Shown piece by piece: positions 49,660 to 60,262 of a stretch of 64,000 nucleotides of DNA. The stretch is from contig JADNRZ010000014.1 in assembly GCA_015501605.1 (NCBI GenBank), forward strand, positions 372,001 through 436,000, written 5' to 3'. The number at the start of each line of letters is the position of its first letter. The stretch's first letter is position 1. This DNA is from Panaeolus papilionaceus (Eukaryota > Basidiomycota > Agaricomycetes > Agaricales). Both the position numbers and the translations under genes were made by a program. A model generated the notes under the pieces. It ran no database searches. It saw nothing but the letters and a program-made list of their open reading frames with translations, and was not told where the DNA came from.

Positions 49660-52600
49660 TCCATCCAGATCGCCGATCCACTAGAAGTGAACTGTTAATG
49701 ACCACTCTAGCGCTGAAAGCTCGGAGTCATACGCACAGAAGTCACAGATATTGTTTCGACAAAGAATGAGTGGGAAGGAAGAATGGACATGGGTATTCCA
49801 TTCATTCAATTTGTATTCATCGAGGTCCAGGTACCAAAGGAAATCTTACATCTGCCATCGTTCTGTCGCTGGGTCCAACCCTGATATTCACACCAACAAC
49901 ACATTTACACCGCCAGACAAACCTGACCCGTCGTCGAGCCCAAATTTGTTCCCGCTTCATTTCGCATCAGAGCCAAGGCGTATTTTTTGGGGGTGATATT
50001 CCGTCCGATCGAGATGTTCACTCGAGTCGCAATTTGGCCCTCAACTGGCCCTCGCGAGCCATCGTTCGCTGCGATGTCGGTTTACATATCGTGTCATCCT
50101 TGACGGCATCCCCAGTTCCCGACATCAACAGCCCCCTCACTATCTCGAATGAATGAAAGTGGTACCAATCTGAAGGCCGGTTGCCATTCACAACATAAGT
50201 AGCGGCATTCTCTTTGTTAATATTTTATTTTTGTGTGTGTATATGTATTATTGTTGCATAAAGTTACATCGAGATGATGAGGCGCCGAGCTTGATGCACG
50301 ATGATGCGAAGGACTCAGACTCAGTGTGTGAATTCGAGTCCACGGTTCTCAGCCACATGACCAACACCGCTGTAGGCATCATTGATAGGCAAGTGCTCTC
50401 CCCATGTACCATACAGCATGTCATCACTTGCCTGCCAGCACCCTGTGTCTCTCCAAGTTGTTATCTCTCAATTCTCGGCCATGATTGTCTTGGACCGAGA
50501 CGACATCATTAACCCATGGCAAGATTTGTGTTGAACCTCACAAGGGAAGGATTCCTGTTGACAGCATAAAACTGTTGATATTTGATGTTGTAGGCTGTGA
50601 ATGTTGGGGTCCTGTAAAAGCATTGTACGTTCAATTTCGGCCACATGTAGAAGGATATACCCTGTGCGACGAAATATCCCTACCAAGACACTTTCCAGAG
50701 GAGCATTGACAGCGCCTACAGGCTCCAACAGTCTCTACACACTAAACAGAAAACTTTGTGTAGTTGTTCGTGACGTTCGGTGGTCCTCCAAGGGCATAAA
50801 GTGCGTTAATTGTAAATCTCACCACTTCATCCCAAACTCTCCTCGGCAATATTTACCTTCTTGCTCATTGGCACAGGGCACGACATAGCTGTATACAGTT
50901 CCGATTGGCGCCCAATGATCAATGATTGATGATCGGGTCCCGTTCAGAGGACATTGCCGCTTGGGGCGATGTACCAATCTACTAACTAGTACTAAGGACC
51001 GTGCCCTCAACAGAATCAACAATCAGGTGTCATTCATGAAAACTTGTGCATAATGTTCTAAACCGCCGCGCAGCTTGATCGTTTGTCCTCCTGGTCGTAG
51101 GGGTAGTTCGACTAATTATAATGTACTTGAATACTTATTGGGATACAACAAAATTCTAACTTTTGATAAACGATCAATATCTGAGACCTCGACAATAAAC
51201 AAAATCGAAACCCGACACAAGGGGAGTATACCGAGGACTTGCCGAGTGACTGATGACATGGGCGATGTACAAATTAACGTTCCCGGGCTACTGTACTTCT
51301 ATATTCTTCGAGAGGGTATGTGATTCCATTGCTGAGGCATAGTTATCAACGTTTTCCATAACAGTCTGGCTAGTGTCTTCGAATCTCTGCACGTACTCCA
51401 TCACCAATACGAACCTCTCTGGAAGCAAGAAAAGGAACATGGAAATATTCGAGGTGGAGAATTTGGTCACCGACAACTATCCGAGTCGCGGAAGCCATTC
51501 AGCTCATAAATATCACTGCGATAAACTCTGTGACATGTATGTGGGATACTTTGTGCCACGGGAGGGTCTTCGAGCGCGCAGAAGCCAACTGCAAACAGCT
51601 TGCAGACAAAGTCTGGAAGTTTTGGGTCTTCTCCCTCTGGGTTTTCGGATACAATACTTCCGTGAAATACGCTGACGATAATGATGCCCAATTTTACCCA
51701 AAAAACTCCTCCCCGTCGACATATGCTTGGAAATATGGAAGTATATTTCGCTGAGCTTCGTCATCCACTGCAAGAACACTGGCATTCACAGTCTTTGATT
51801 GGCGGCTCCGCCTACACCGTAACATTGCCCGGAGCCTTGCCAGATTGAATTCGCCTTCTCAAAGACTATAGTATACTCTGAATCAAATTTATTAATCGAA
51901 GTTAGCAGTTGTAGTGTCACCCAGTGACTGATTCAATGGTAGGTTTATCGTGGCCTCAACCTCAACGTCCGTCAATATTGACCAACTTAAATGACCCGCA
52001 ATCAGACCACTGGCACCTGTGACCGAAGCTGGAATTCTTGATGTGGACCCAGCATTCCAACTTCGTCTAGGTTTCAGTTGGGTGCGCTTTCGACGCTGCA
52101 TCAGACGCTGAGCTTGTGGTACGAGGATTTTTGAGGGTCACTCGAAGAACGCTGAACGTTTACGACATTCTGTCGGGGTGGCTGTGCTTGGCGGCAATCA
52201 AACACGATCACGAGGTTTCGATACGCGACGCGTTTGCTGTGCCTGACAAACTTCCCCTATCTTTCATATAATTTGCATCTCCTTTTCTTATATATGTAGC
52301 TAACGAGGTTGTGAAACCTGGGTTACTTATGTAACGTAGTTGGCTAAAATCGATTCCAATTCCAATTCCTGACAGTGTGCACAACGAGGTGGTTCACCAG
52401 TCGCAGGGACGACAAAAATGAATTTATAGTTTGAATCCTTTTAACGGGCAGTCCGTGCGATCGCATCATCAGAGAAGAAAAAAACGAAATTCAAATGTCA
52501 ATGTCATCTCGCGCGCGTGGTCAACTTGTCGTCTGACAACTCCGGGATTATCGATGCTGGATTTCTGTCGCATTGTCAAAAAGTACACTAGCGGCTACAC

Positions 52601-53051
52601 TAGTAGTTTGCGTGTGAGAAGTACATACTGAGGTGTATAATCATGACAATGGGTTAATTGAACAGTTGGGGAATGAAATAAAACAAAATTGTCAAGAAGG
52701 AAAAGAAAATTTAACTTAATGAGGGGATCAGAGTGAGGAGAAGCGAGTCACGGCCAGAATCGAAGTGAGAAATGAAACAAGTAAAGTGCCAAGGAGTGGA
52801 TTATTGATCACACAATCCATGAATCGAGGTCAACAGTATACAAAGTAAGTAATTAAGAGATGGGGGAGAGACGGGATAGGAGGAACTTGGTTTAGATATA
52901 TAAATGTATGGGGTTTATGCACCGTGTATTTCGACCTAAACGCCGTCCTCACTGCCGCCAATAATTCAGAGTAGAAAGGAGAGAGGACTGTTAGCTATGG
53001 TCAGCTGCTTAGCAACCCAACCGCTGCATCAGATATCACTTTTAAAAGTAT
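49660..53051. other. 3.4 kb without a recognisable gene
   Basis: The longest gene-free stretch. Frames of 60-130 codons occur (for example 49770-50156 plus, 51513-51785 minus, 51892-52101 minus) but none shows a domain, signal peptide or a convincing exon chain. A third DUF6533 copy was looked for by its LLGPRLILNLRDAYY block and not found. It may hold degenerate transposon or gene remains, or a fast-evolving gene I do not recognise. Confidence 0.4.
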
Positions 53052-54879
53052 TTATGATGCGGCCGCCTCCGCTGCTGCGAAGGCGGCTTGCTCTTCCTCC
53101 CAGATTCGTCGGGCCCTGCGGATTTCTTCCTTGATGAGAGGGACGTCTTGCTCCAAGTTGACATCAGCATTCTCGGGCCAACGTTCAAGGGCCCATTGCT
53201 GCAAATAGAGGCTGCACTGTAATGATAGAAGCGAGCAGGCACGTCAGCGGTGACAGATGACAGGAAGGAGGAGCACTAACCTTGTAGTAACGCTTGGTCA
53301 TGTACTTTTTGAACAAGGACTCGTGTTGAATCGGGTCAGTGAGAATATACTCCAGCATAATCCTGGCGACTGGAATGAGTTCCTCTTCGGAGTACATGCA
53401 ATAGTGTCGCAAAGTGGGGGTCTACAATAAACTCAGCGAAAGTACATGAGGGATTGAGAATACAACTTACCCATTCCTCGCGTCCTAAAGTCAAGCGCGC
53501 AAGCCATAATCCAGCGGCAGCAACCTTAGAGGGAAGGATGCCAACCATCCTATGTTCAACACAGCCAATCTCGATGAGATATTTAGCAATAGTCCTCGCT
53601 TTTGTTTCGCAGTCATCGGCCTTGCTGCCGCGTCGCAGCCAGTTCATGGGACCAGGGGTGCGCAAGTCCCAATTCAAAGTCTTGAGGATATACTTCTCGG
53701 CAGTCAGAATCTCCTCAGGAGGGAAGACATTTTCGGCCAATTGGGCAATCTCCCTGACCGAAGGCGCATAGGTTTCTTCGTACTTGGTGGCAATGAAGAA
53801 AGCAGCGACGCCGACAAGTTGAAGCTTGGATGTGTTGACGGCGCGCTTGCTCAAGAACCGGTCAATAATGTTGACAGTGAGGAAGAGGGACTCAGCAAGA
53901 AGACCGAAACGGCCATGGACTTGTAAGATCCAGTCGACGAGGAGGCCTCGGTGTTCCCATGTAAGATCCTCTTGATCGTTCATGTAGTCGGCTCGGGGCA
54001 TGGTTGAAAGCTATGACATGATAACGTCAGTGGGTGGAATATGCAGCGAAATGATGATGGTGATACCTCAGCCTCCTTCAAGTATTCAACAATTTCGTTG
54101 ACATACTCATTGACACTAGCAGGGTCATCCCAGTCGTCAGCATCAATGTCAATCCAATCTTGGACGGTGGAGGGTTCCACTTGGGCAAGTTCCTCGGCAA
54201 CCTTATCTGCGTCCTCCTGAGATACATCCTGCTCTTCAACCTTCGGGGCCTCAACAACCTCCTGCTTCTTAAAGACAGGCTCAGGCTCAACAAATTCGGG
54301 GACCTTCTTCAAAGTTTGGATAGACTCATCCACCTCCATCTTTGCAGGAACATTCTCAACCTTGACATCGGAGCTGTCCCGAATCTCTACCCTCGTCGCA
54401 GTTGTGGTTGTAGTGGTCGAACGGATAACACGACGAGTTGCAACAGTCTGAAGAGCATTTACACGGGGTTTCTTCGTGACGGGTTTCGGGATAGCTTTCG
54501 CCTTGGCAATAAGATCAGCCTGCGCCTTGTCCTTATCCTTCGATCCGGCAGTCTTATCCAAATTGGCGACATTTGCAGTAACCTCAGTGAGGGCCCCACG
54601 CTTCCTCTTTGCTCCTACACTCTCTGCTTGACCTTCTGGATTGATCGATTTCGCCTTGGATGCGACAGTTTGGGCAGTGAGACGACTGGTGGCCCCGGTG
54701 GCTGTGGCTCCATTGGCCGTCTTTGCGCGTGTCGCTATACGACTAGGACGAGCATTGGCATTTTCTGCATCCTTAGCTGAGCGTAATACTCGTGTAGTCC
54801 TCCTGACCTAATATTGAAAAATGTTTAGATAAATGATATAAGAAATGAACCAGAGGCATCATACTGGAATGGAGGACAT
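53052..54879 (-). CDS. G2/M B-type cyclin (copy 2)
   Basis: The first exon encodes MSSIP (54879-54865) and continues after an intron with VRRTTRVLRSAKDAENANA. A basic, Thr/Ala-rich region and an acidic part (WIDIDADDWDDPASVNEYV) precede the cyclin box: MPRADYMNDQEDLTWEHRGL, LVDWILQVHGRFGLLAESLF, IIDRFLSKRAVN, KLQLVGVAAFFIATKYEE. The second fold has EKYILKTLNWDLRTPGPMNW and RTIAKYLIEIGCVEH. The tail is alanine-rich (FAAAEAAAS). It resembles fungal mitotic cyclins of the NimE/Cdc13 group. Intron positions (after the first 5-6 residues, after YLKEAE, before TPTLRHY, after KRYYK) match those of cyclin 1, so the two are paralogs. Sequence divergence shows the duplication is old. The two probably have different timing or roles. 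Confidence 0.9.
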
Positions 54880-55292
54880 CTAAACTTCCAACGTCGTCGC
54901 TCTTGAATCCCCAAAAAATTTACGGAAATGTATAGTATAAGATAAAAAGAATATTAAGATATCGCAGCGGAAGGAGAATATGAGAATAACGAGCCTTAAG
55001 GAGGTCGTTGGATGAGTAGTGGTAGAACAAGAGGTGAATTCGGATCACCCTTCCCTCGCGGTACATAAAACAAACACGAACAACTAGACGCGACCAAACA
55101 TGGCACGTGGTCGTTCAGGTGTCATTGTCAGATTTCGCCTGTAACTACATATTCTCATTATTACGAGCCTTGTAAAATTTAAAATGGTTTTAATACGATG
55201 TCTTCTTTGTTATATGTTTCAAAAGACTCTTGAGGGCAGAGACTTGTAGATGACAACGGACCCTAGATTACTATGCCCATCAATTATACATG
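54880..55292. other. Cyclin 2 promoter and 5' flank of tRNA-Asp
   Basis: Contains ACGCGA at 55088-55093, about 210 bp before the cyclin start, and CACGTG-like GGCACGTGG near 55102. AT-rich from 55140 to 55200. Confidence 0.45.
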
Positions 55293-55375
55293 TCTTTGTT
55301 AGTATATCGGTTAGTACACGCGCCTGTCATTAAAACCGACCGCGCGAAAGCTGGGTTCGACTCCCAGACAGAGAG
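55293..55375 (+). tRNA. tRNA-Asp (GTC) with 11-nt intron
   Basis: All arms fold. The acceptor stem is TCTTTGT with ACAGAGA and discriminator G. The D arm GTAT/GTAC encloses ATCGGTTA. The anticodon stem is CGCGC/GCGCG. The anticodon loop is C-T-GTC-A plus C after removing the intron TTAAAACCGAC (55330-55340), which sits after position 37 as in other nuclear tRNA introns. The T arm CTGGG-TTCGACT-CCCAG is perfect. A run of six T follows at 55383-55388. Confidence 0.92.
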
Positions 55376-55382
55376 AATTTAC

Positions 55383-55388
55383 TTTTTT
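55383..55388 (+). terminator. RNA polymerase III terminator of tRNA-Asp
   Basis: TTTTTT begins 8 bp after the tRNA discriminator base, the usual distance. It lies only 48 bp before the start codon of the next gene. Confidence 0.85.
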
Positions 55389-55435
55389 GGCATTTTTCTG
55401 CCGACACCTGCCTTCATCCTGCCATCATCGTCATC

Positions 55436-56545
55436 ATGATGGCAAATGCAACACACGGAAATTATCATGGGTGGTCTGGATTGCACATTCTCAAATTTAC
55501 GTTTACTTACTCTGAAATTCATACAGATACTATGCCAAGCGACCAGTCGCGACAGATGAACGTCTTGCTGTGCTGCCATCCAACATCTTTCAAAACGCCA
55601 GAGTTCTAGACGTAGGTTGCAATGAAGGTTGGATAACTTGCGACATCGGTATGTGCATGATACTGTTTATCTCTGTTGCATCCTGCCAACTTAATGTGTA
55701 AAGCTCAGAACCATGGTGCAGCCTTTGTTGTAGGCGTCGATATTGATGATAGTCTCATTCAAGGCGCATGGAGAAGGAGAAGGTCGGTCTGGTCAATGCA
55801 GGGTCCAAGTGACAATGCGCATCCTGAGGAGTCAGATACTCTTCCACCGGCCAAAAAGAGAAAGACAAAACCAATCGAAGACAAAGAGAAAGCTTCTGTC
55901 GTCTCGACGACGTCTTTATCAGGTTACTTTCCTGCTTCATGTGAACACGAGCTAGGACCGCTGCCAATACCTCCTTCGATAAAGAGGGGGAAGACTTCTT
56001 TCCCTCACAACATCGCTTTCAGGACTGCGGATTGGGTCAAGACGCCTATCATCGATGATATCGAGGGATACAACGTCGTCCTTGCGTACGCTCTTACTTT
56101 GTGATGGCTTCTCAAAAGACTCAACGACCTGGTTCAGGTTCTCGGTTTCGAAGTGGGTTCACTTGAACGATGGCGACGATGGAATAAAATCTTTCTTCCA
56201 TCGAGTTTACGAGGTGCTGCGACAAGGAGGGAGATTTGTTTTGGAACCTCAACCATGGGACTCGTACGCGAAGGCGAGAAGGATGGATGTTGTGCGTAAT
56301 ATTTCAAGAAATTCGGCTTCACGTTATGCTCATGCTATTCTCAGAGACTGAAAGAAAACGCGTCTAAACTACTACTCCGCCCTGTTGACTTTGGACGGTT
56401 GCTGCAGGAGATGGGCTTTACTCTGGAGAAGCACTACGACGCTGTTGGGGAAGGAGGTAGTCTTAAATCACTCCTCTGATCGTGGTTATGTGCTCATAAT
56501 ATCTCAGGGTTCAAGCGTGCCATCGACATATATCTCAAGCCTTGA
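55436..56545 (+). CDS. Bin3/MePCE-type RNA 5'-methylphosphate capping methyltransferase
   Basis: Six exons, 55436-55470, 55527-55648, 55704-56085, 56138-56291, 56345-56456 and 56508-56545, sum to 843 bp and 280 residues. The start [12 protein letters not shown] followed by YYAKRP matches the GNYxxYY entry of the family. The SAM-binding motif is [20 protein letters not shown], then [16 protein letters not shown] disordered, lysine-rich insert follows. The Bin3 domain has [53 protein letters not shown] and ends [12 protein letters not shown]. Enzymes of this family methylate the gamma-phosphate of polymerase III RNAs such as U6 or 7SK. The 5' region is almost entirely occupied by tRNA-Asp. The intron after EGEG is confirmed by [12 protein letters not shown]. 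Confidence 0.9.
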
Positions 56546-56859
56546 CAATCTGCGTCGAGGAATTTGGGGTTACACTATAAAGGTAATGCGTCCAAAATGT
56601 CTGGGTAGGCGGATGGCTGGTGGATGCGGGTGGTATGGCGTATATGTTAAAGTAACCATCGTGGAATGGACAAGATTTGCAGCTGAACTCCTAATGCAAA
56701 ACGTTGCTCTTCCCTATGTTGTAAAACTGCCTCTTGACCAGCCCATTCACGGATCGCCTTTACTCGCCTTTGCACGTTTTGTGTCTGCAGTGCCCGCCAT
56801 GACTAAAAGGCCGACTACGCCCTTTCAATGTTGTATGCATATGTTAGTGGATTATCGGC
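56546..56859. other. 3' flank of the Bin3 gene, upstream edge of repeat B
   Basis: No gene seen. It includes an open stretch in several frames without features. The border of the repeat is not sharp here. Confidence 0.4.
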
Positions 56860-58065
56860 ATCCTACCTGCACGCGTCATCGACGACAATCGGTACAAACA
56901 ATATAGGAGATGTACAGTTGTGTGTCAGCCTCGAGACAAACAAGTCTGGTAGGTATATAAACCCGCCTACCTGTATTGAAACTCTCCATCTTTTCTTAAC
57001 CACCAACCGCTACCTTCTCTGGCACTTTCAAGCCAACAACGCTCGCTCATCTTGGGCCTTCCTTCACTTGACTTGATCAGGTACCACCTTTGCTATACAT
57101 TTCTTTCAAACCATCGTCCACCCCTCCAATGATTCTCGATAGAAGCGCCCAGTAATGGGTAGCGGGTAGGTGTCCAGTTAGTATCAGTCTTCGATCCATC
57201 TCACTGATGCTCTATTAGCACCACGGCGCACCAGTAACACTACGATTAATATCGCCCTTGAAGTATACCAACATTACGCAAATCGCCTTGTGTAGTTTAA
57301 CTCTGGCATCGACGACGACAACTTTCGAGAACCTCGCTATCAACTACCTTCCGCTGGGTTGTCGATCCACGGTTACTTTGACGGCCAATGGTAACTCATT
57401 TGAACATCAATCTCTTCTTAGACTAACGCGCCAAGGCAATGCACATTGACATCCATGCATCAACCTGCCATTGATTAACAAGACATTTTTACAAAGGCGA
57501 GCCACTAACCTTTCACCCCACAAGGCATACTGGGCCATCACTTCGCTTTTGCACACACATGGTCGCACACGGATATCCCCTCCGCGCCTTGACAAGTTCC
57601 TTGTGTTCTGAGGTCGTGACCCTGACAGGTCGAGGTTAGAGCATTTATTAATGCTCGGGCGGGTCTCAGTCACCCCTGGGGGGCCAATCGTCTTCAGGCT
57701 TAAGCGCTGGGCGATGCGTCTGATGGCTGTGATCGAAATGAGACGTCTATCCGCTGCGGTGGTCGCACGACGACGCTCACGACGCGCCTGAAGACAGCCT
57801 TTTGGGCTGCGGCTGTTATCGGCTTTACCTGGATGTGCCACCACCCATTGGTAACGTCTACGGGCGCAGAAACGTGGGGGTTGGGAGCGCATTAACGTGT
57901 GTTGTGCAAATAGTACGGTGATGGCTTGGTCCCGCGAGTGGTGATTGGCGTGATGTGAGTCAAGCTTTGTTTCTCTTTTCTTACAGCGTGCTCATGATTT
58001 TCTGCAGCTCTGCCAACTGCTAGCGCTGTCGATCTACCAACTCAGGCCCGGGGGACCAATCACGT
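56860..58065 (+). repeat. Interspersed repeat, copy B (plus strand)
   Basis: Homologous to the minus strand of 4675-6230, thus inverted relative to it. Landmarks are ATAGGAGATGTACAGTT (about 56902), a TATA box TATATAAA at 56954-56961, a pyrimidine-rich start region (56985-57070), a diverged middle, the near-identical core 57533-57873, and GTGAGT...CTGCAG (about 57956-58006) that could be an intron, ending near GGGGGACCAATC (58050-58061). It has promoter-like and intron-like signals but no convincing protein in its own orientation. It could be a non-autonomous element, a long LTR, or a non-coding RNA gene. Ends are approximate. Confidence 0.65.
57533..57873 (+). repeat. Near-identical core of repeat B with inverted repeats
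   Basis: 341 bp, almost identical to 5280-4943. Contains a perfect hairpin GAGCATT-TATT-AATGCTC (57639-57656), a 10-bp inverted repeat GTCTTCAGGC (57690-57699) with GCCTGAAGAC (57786-57795), and a CAGCC...GGCTG hairpin (57795-57809). The longest plus frame inside is short. The minus frame runs 161 codons (57892-57407) but has no known domain. Confidence 0.7.
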
Positions 58066-58639
58066 CCATTCAAACTGGACCACAGACCACAGACAAAGAA
58101 GCATCCTCCCTTTTGCGATTCGTTAATTATTACCTTACATATACCATTCAACCTTTTATTTCATATACCAATAGTTCATTATATTACCTTTTTTCTGCCA
58201 CTGGCGCAATCAACTTTTACATTCAAGATCTGGGTGGAAACCTGCAGGCAACGCAGGAAACACTGTAGCGAATGCACAGATGAATGAACAGGCAAACGCT
58301 ATATTCTATAAACGCGTGAACACGGCGAGTAGTGAATACAAGATGATAGCGACAATGTAAGACTAAGGAAAGGAAGACATGCGCTCGTGCGCATATAAGA
58401 GCGTTGTAATCACATGATAGGATTACACTGGGCCAAGCCCTATCCACTCGTCGTTACTACTTCTATGCCTTTTCTACCCAACCTATTTATCAAGCATACC
58501 ATACCATACACACATATATAGATTCTTTTCAAACGTCATTGCCACCAATATCTCTTCCTAAAATTCGTAATATGATTTGTTCGCTTTATGTGTTGGGTAC
58601 GAACTCTGTTTACATTATACACCAGGTTCACACAAATAT
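58066..58639. other. Intergenic, no gene seen
   Basis: AT-rich sequence between repeat B and the 3' end of the F-box gene. No supported features. Confidence 0.45.
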
Positions 58640-60262
58640 CTATTTGGGTTTCTGAAACATAATTGTGGCATGTCGTAGATAATTTGAAATCTTATCAACG
58701 CGCATCTTGCAATCACTGAGTATACAGTCTGCGGGAATGGGCGTTTTAACAATAGCCTTATGCAGACCAGTTAAGCGTTCAACGATAGCGCGATCCTCCA
58801 GGGTCATCCACCTGTCGGCCACATTCATCTCCACCGTCCCGCTGTCATTCAAATGGTTTTGGGAGGTCAATTCCTCTCGTCCTTTGTCTCTCCTATGTCT
58901 AGGATAATAAGGTATCTCCAACGTAAGTTTTCGCAGCCTCGGAAACTTGATACAATTGCGGATGAACTTTGGGAGGTTGGACCAAAACAACGTTGATTGA
59001 GCTTCAGGTCTGATACCTCCGACGAAAAATGATTCGGGGAACCCTTCTTCTTCAGGATGTGGAGCAAGGTCTGGCGTATGAAATCTGACATTCAGATGGC
59101 TAAGCTGGTTGTCGGGTGCAATGGACTCGAAAAGGAGGGTTGAATCTAGGTTGAACCTTTGACCTTGAAGGTTAAGGAATCGAAGCGACGGGAGGGTCCT
59201 CAAGTTGGGCATTGGCAATCCGTATATGCTAACACGAAGTGAGAGCGATTCGAGGTGAGGAAAGGGCACTTCATCATGATTTTGAGCATAGTGTTGCAAA
59301 TGAGTCGCCAATTTCGTGAGCTCGTCAGAGCCCGTATACGTGTTGATTGTGAGTGTTTCCAACGCAAATGATGCTCGGGGCAGCAGCTGACAAGTGTCTC
59401 GGCTTTCCTGGGTGACATTCAAGCGATTTACATCCTCAAATTCGGCTTCATCCATGATGAGGTTCTTCAGGTTCGGCAGGTATAATAAGCTGGCAAATCG
59501 AATGGGGTCACAGATCTTTCTGAGTTTGAGTGTCCTGAGCTGGGGAACCGGTATCTTCAGCTCCGGCCATTCACATCTATCCAGGCTGAGTGTGTGTAGT
59601 ACTGCACACCCATAAATGGAGGAGAAGGGAAGTTTTCTGATCTTCTTTGCGTGCAAAGAACGGAGTCTAGACTTTGAGCCCGTATATGTCTCCATTACCC
59701 GTTCACAAAGCTTTGTCACTTCGGACGTGGAGAGATAATCCTCCCTATGATCTGTTGTATCCGAGTACAACAAGGAAATTGATTCGAGGTTGGGAATGTC
59801 AAGTAGGAAATTGGTGCATCGTGTGAGGTCTTCGGGACTTCGATGGGGCATTAATGGACCAGGTGGTGTGGACTGAAGATCCAGCCGCAGATCGTGGATA
59901 TGACGCAGGAGATCTGGCTTCAAGTCCACCATATCGAGGAGAGATAAGAGTCTTTTCTCGCAATAGAAACCCTCGTTAAACCCAACATCTGCTTGGTGGA
60001 AGAAGAATGGCCTCGTGAAGTGCGAAAAAGCCCTGCAAACGAGTGCACAGGCGCGGAGAGTGGCCATCCGTTCGTTTTCTTCAAGTTTGTTCAACGATGC
60101 AAGGATTATTGACCCTGCCCCGTCTGATGATATGTGTTTGCCAACCATCTCGATTATCCTGCCAAATATTTCGTGAGGGAAGACAGGTTCGTGCTCGGAT
60201 CCAGACATGGTGGCCATGGTGGGTGGGGTGAAAGAGTCAATCGACACAGTCATCATGGACAT
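58640..60262 (-). CDS. F-box protein with leucine-rich C-terminal region
   Basis: One exon, 540 residues from the ATG at 60262; another ATG follows at 60256, and upstream the frame is open only to a GTG. An F-box-like segment is at residues about 28-90: PVFPHEIFGRIIEMVG, then LRACALVCRAFSHFTRPFFF. The remainder is leucine-rich with irregular repeats (LLRHIHDLRLDL, LHTLSLDRCEWPELKIPVPQ, LRTLPSLRFLNLQGQRFNLD, LRKLTLEIPYYPRHR). The likely role is an SCF ubiquitin-ligase adaptor with unknown substrate. It is clearly related in layout to the F-box protein at 1628-3196 (shared ALVC(K/R)(S/A)F helix) but not close in sequence. Both sit next to a copy of the same repeat. Confidence 0.82.
   Translation of the reverse strand: MSMMTVSIDSFTPPTMATMSGSEHEPVFPHEIFGRIIEMVGKHISSDGAGSIILASLNKLEENERMATLRACALVCRAFSHFTRPFFFHQADVGFNEGFYCEKRLLSLLDMVDLKPDLLRHIHDLRLDLQSTPPGPLMPHRSPEDLTRCTNFLLDIPNLESISLLYSDTTDHREDYLSTSEVTKLCERVMETYTGSKSRLRSLHAKKIRKLPFSSIYGCAVLHTLSLDRCEWPELKIPVPQLRTLKLRKICDPIRFASLLYLPNLKNLIMDEAEFEDVNRLNVTQESRDTCQLLPRASFALETLTINTYTGSDELTKLATHLQHYAQNHDEVPFPHLESLSLRVSIYGLPMPNLRTLPSLRFLNLQGQRFNLDSTLLFESIAPDNQLSHLNVRFHTPDLAPHPEEEGFPESFFVGGIRPEAQSTLFWSNLPKFIRNCIKFPRLRKLTLEIPYYPRHRRDKGREELTSQNHLNDSGTVEMNVADRWMTLEDRAIVERLTGLHKAIVKTPIPADCILSDCKMRVDKISNYLRHATIMFQKPK

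Noticed and set aside
51290..51800. Possible third DUF6533 copy
   Set aside because: None of the family blocks (FVLYDH, WSIVQYLFM, GPRLILNLRDAYY) could be found.
57705..57750. Hammerhead ribozyme (CTGATGG ... GAAA) in the core
   Set aside because: The CUGANGA box has G for the last A, stem II hardly pairs, and no flanking stems I/III could be found.
57407..57892. 161-codon minus-strand frame across the repeat core as a protein gene
   Set aside because: The matching frame in copy A has a TAA where copy B has CAA, shows no domain, and is antisense to the promoter and intron-like signals. Its near identity reflects DNA identity.
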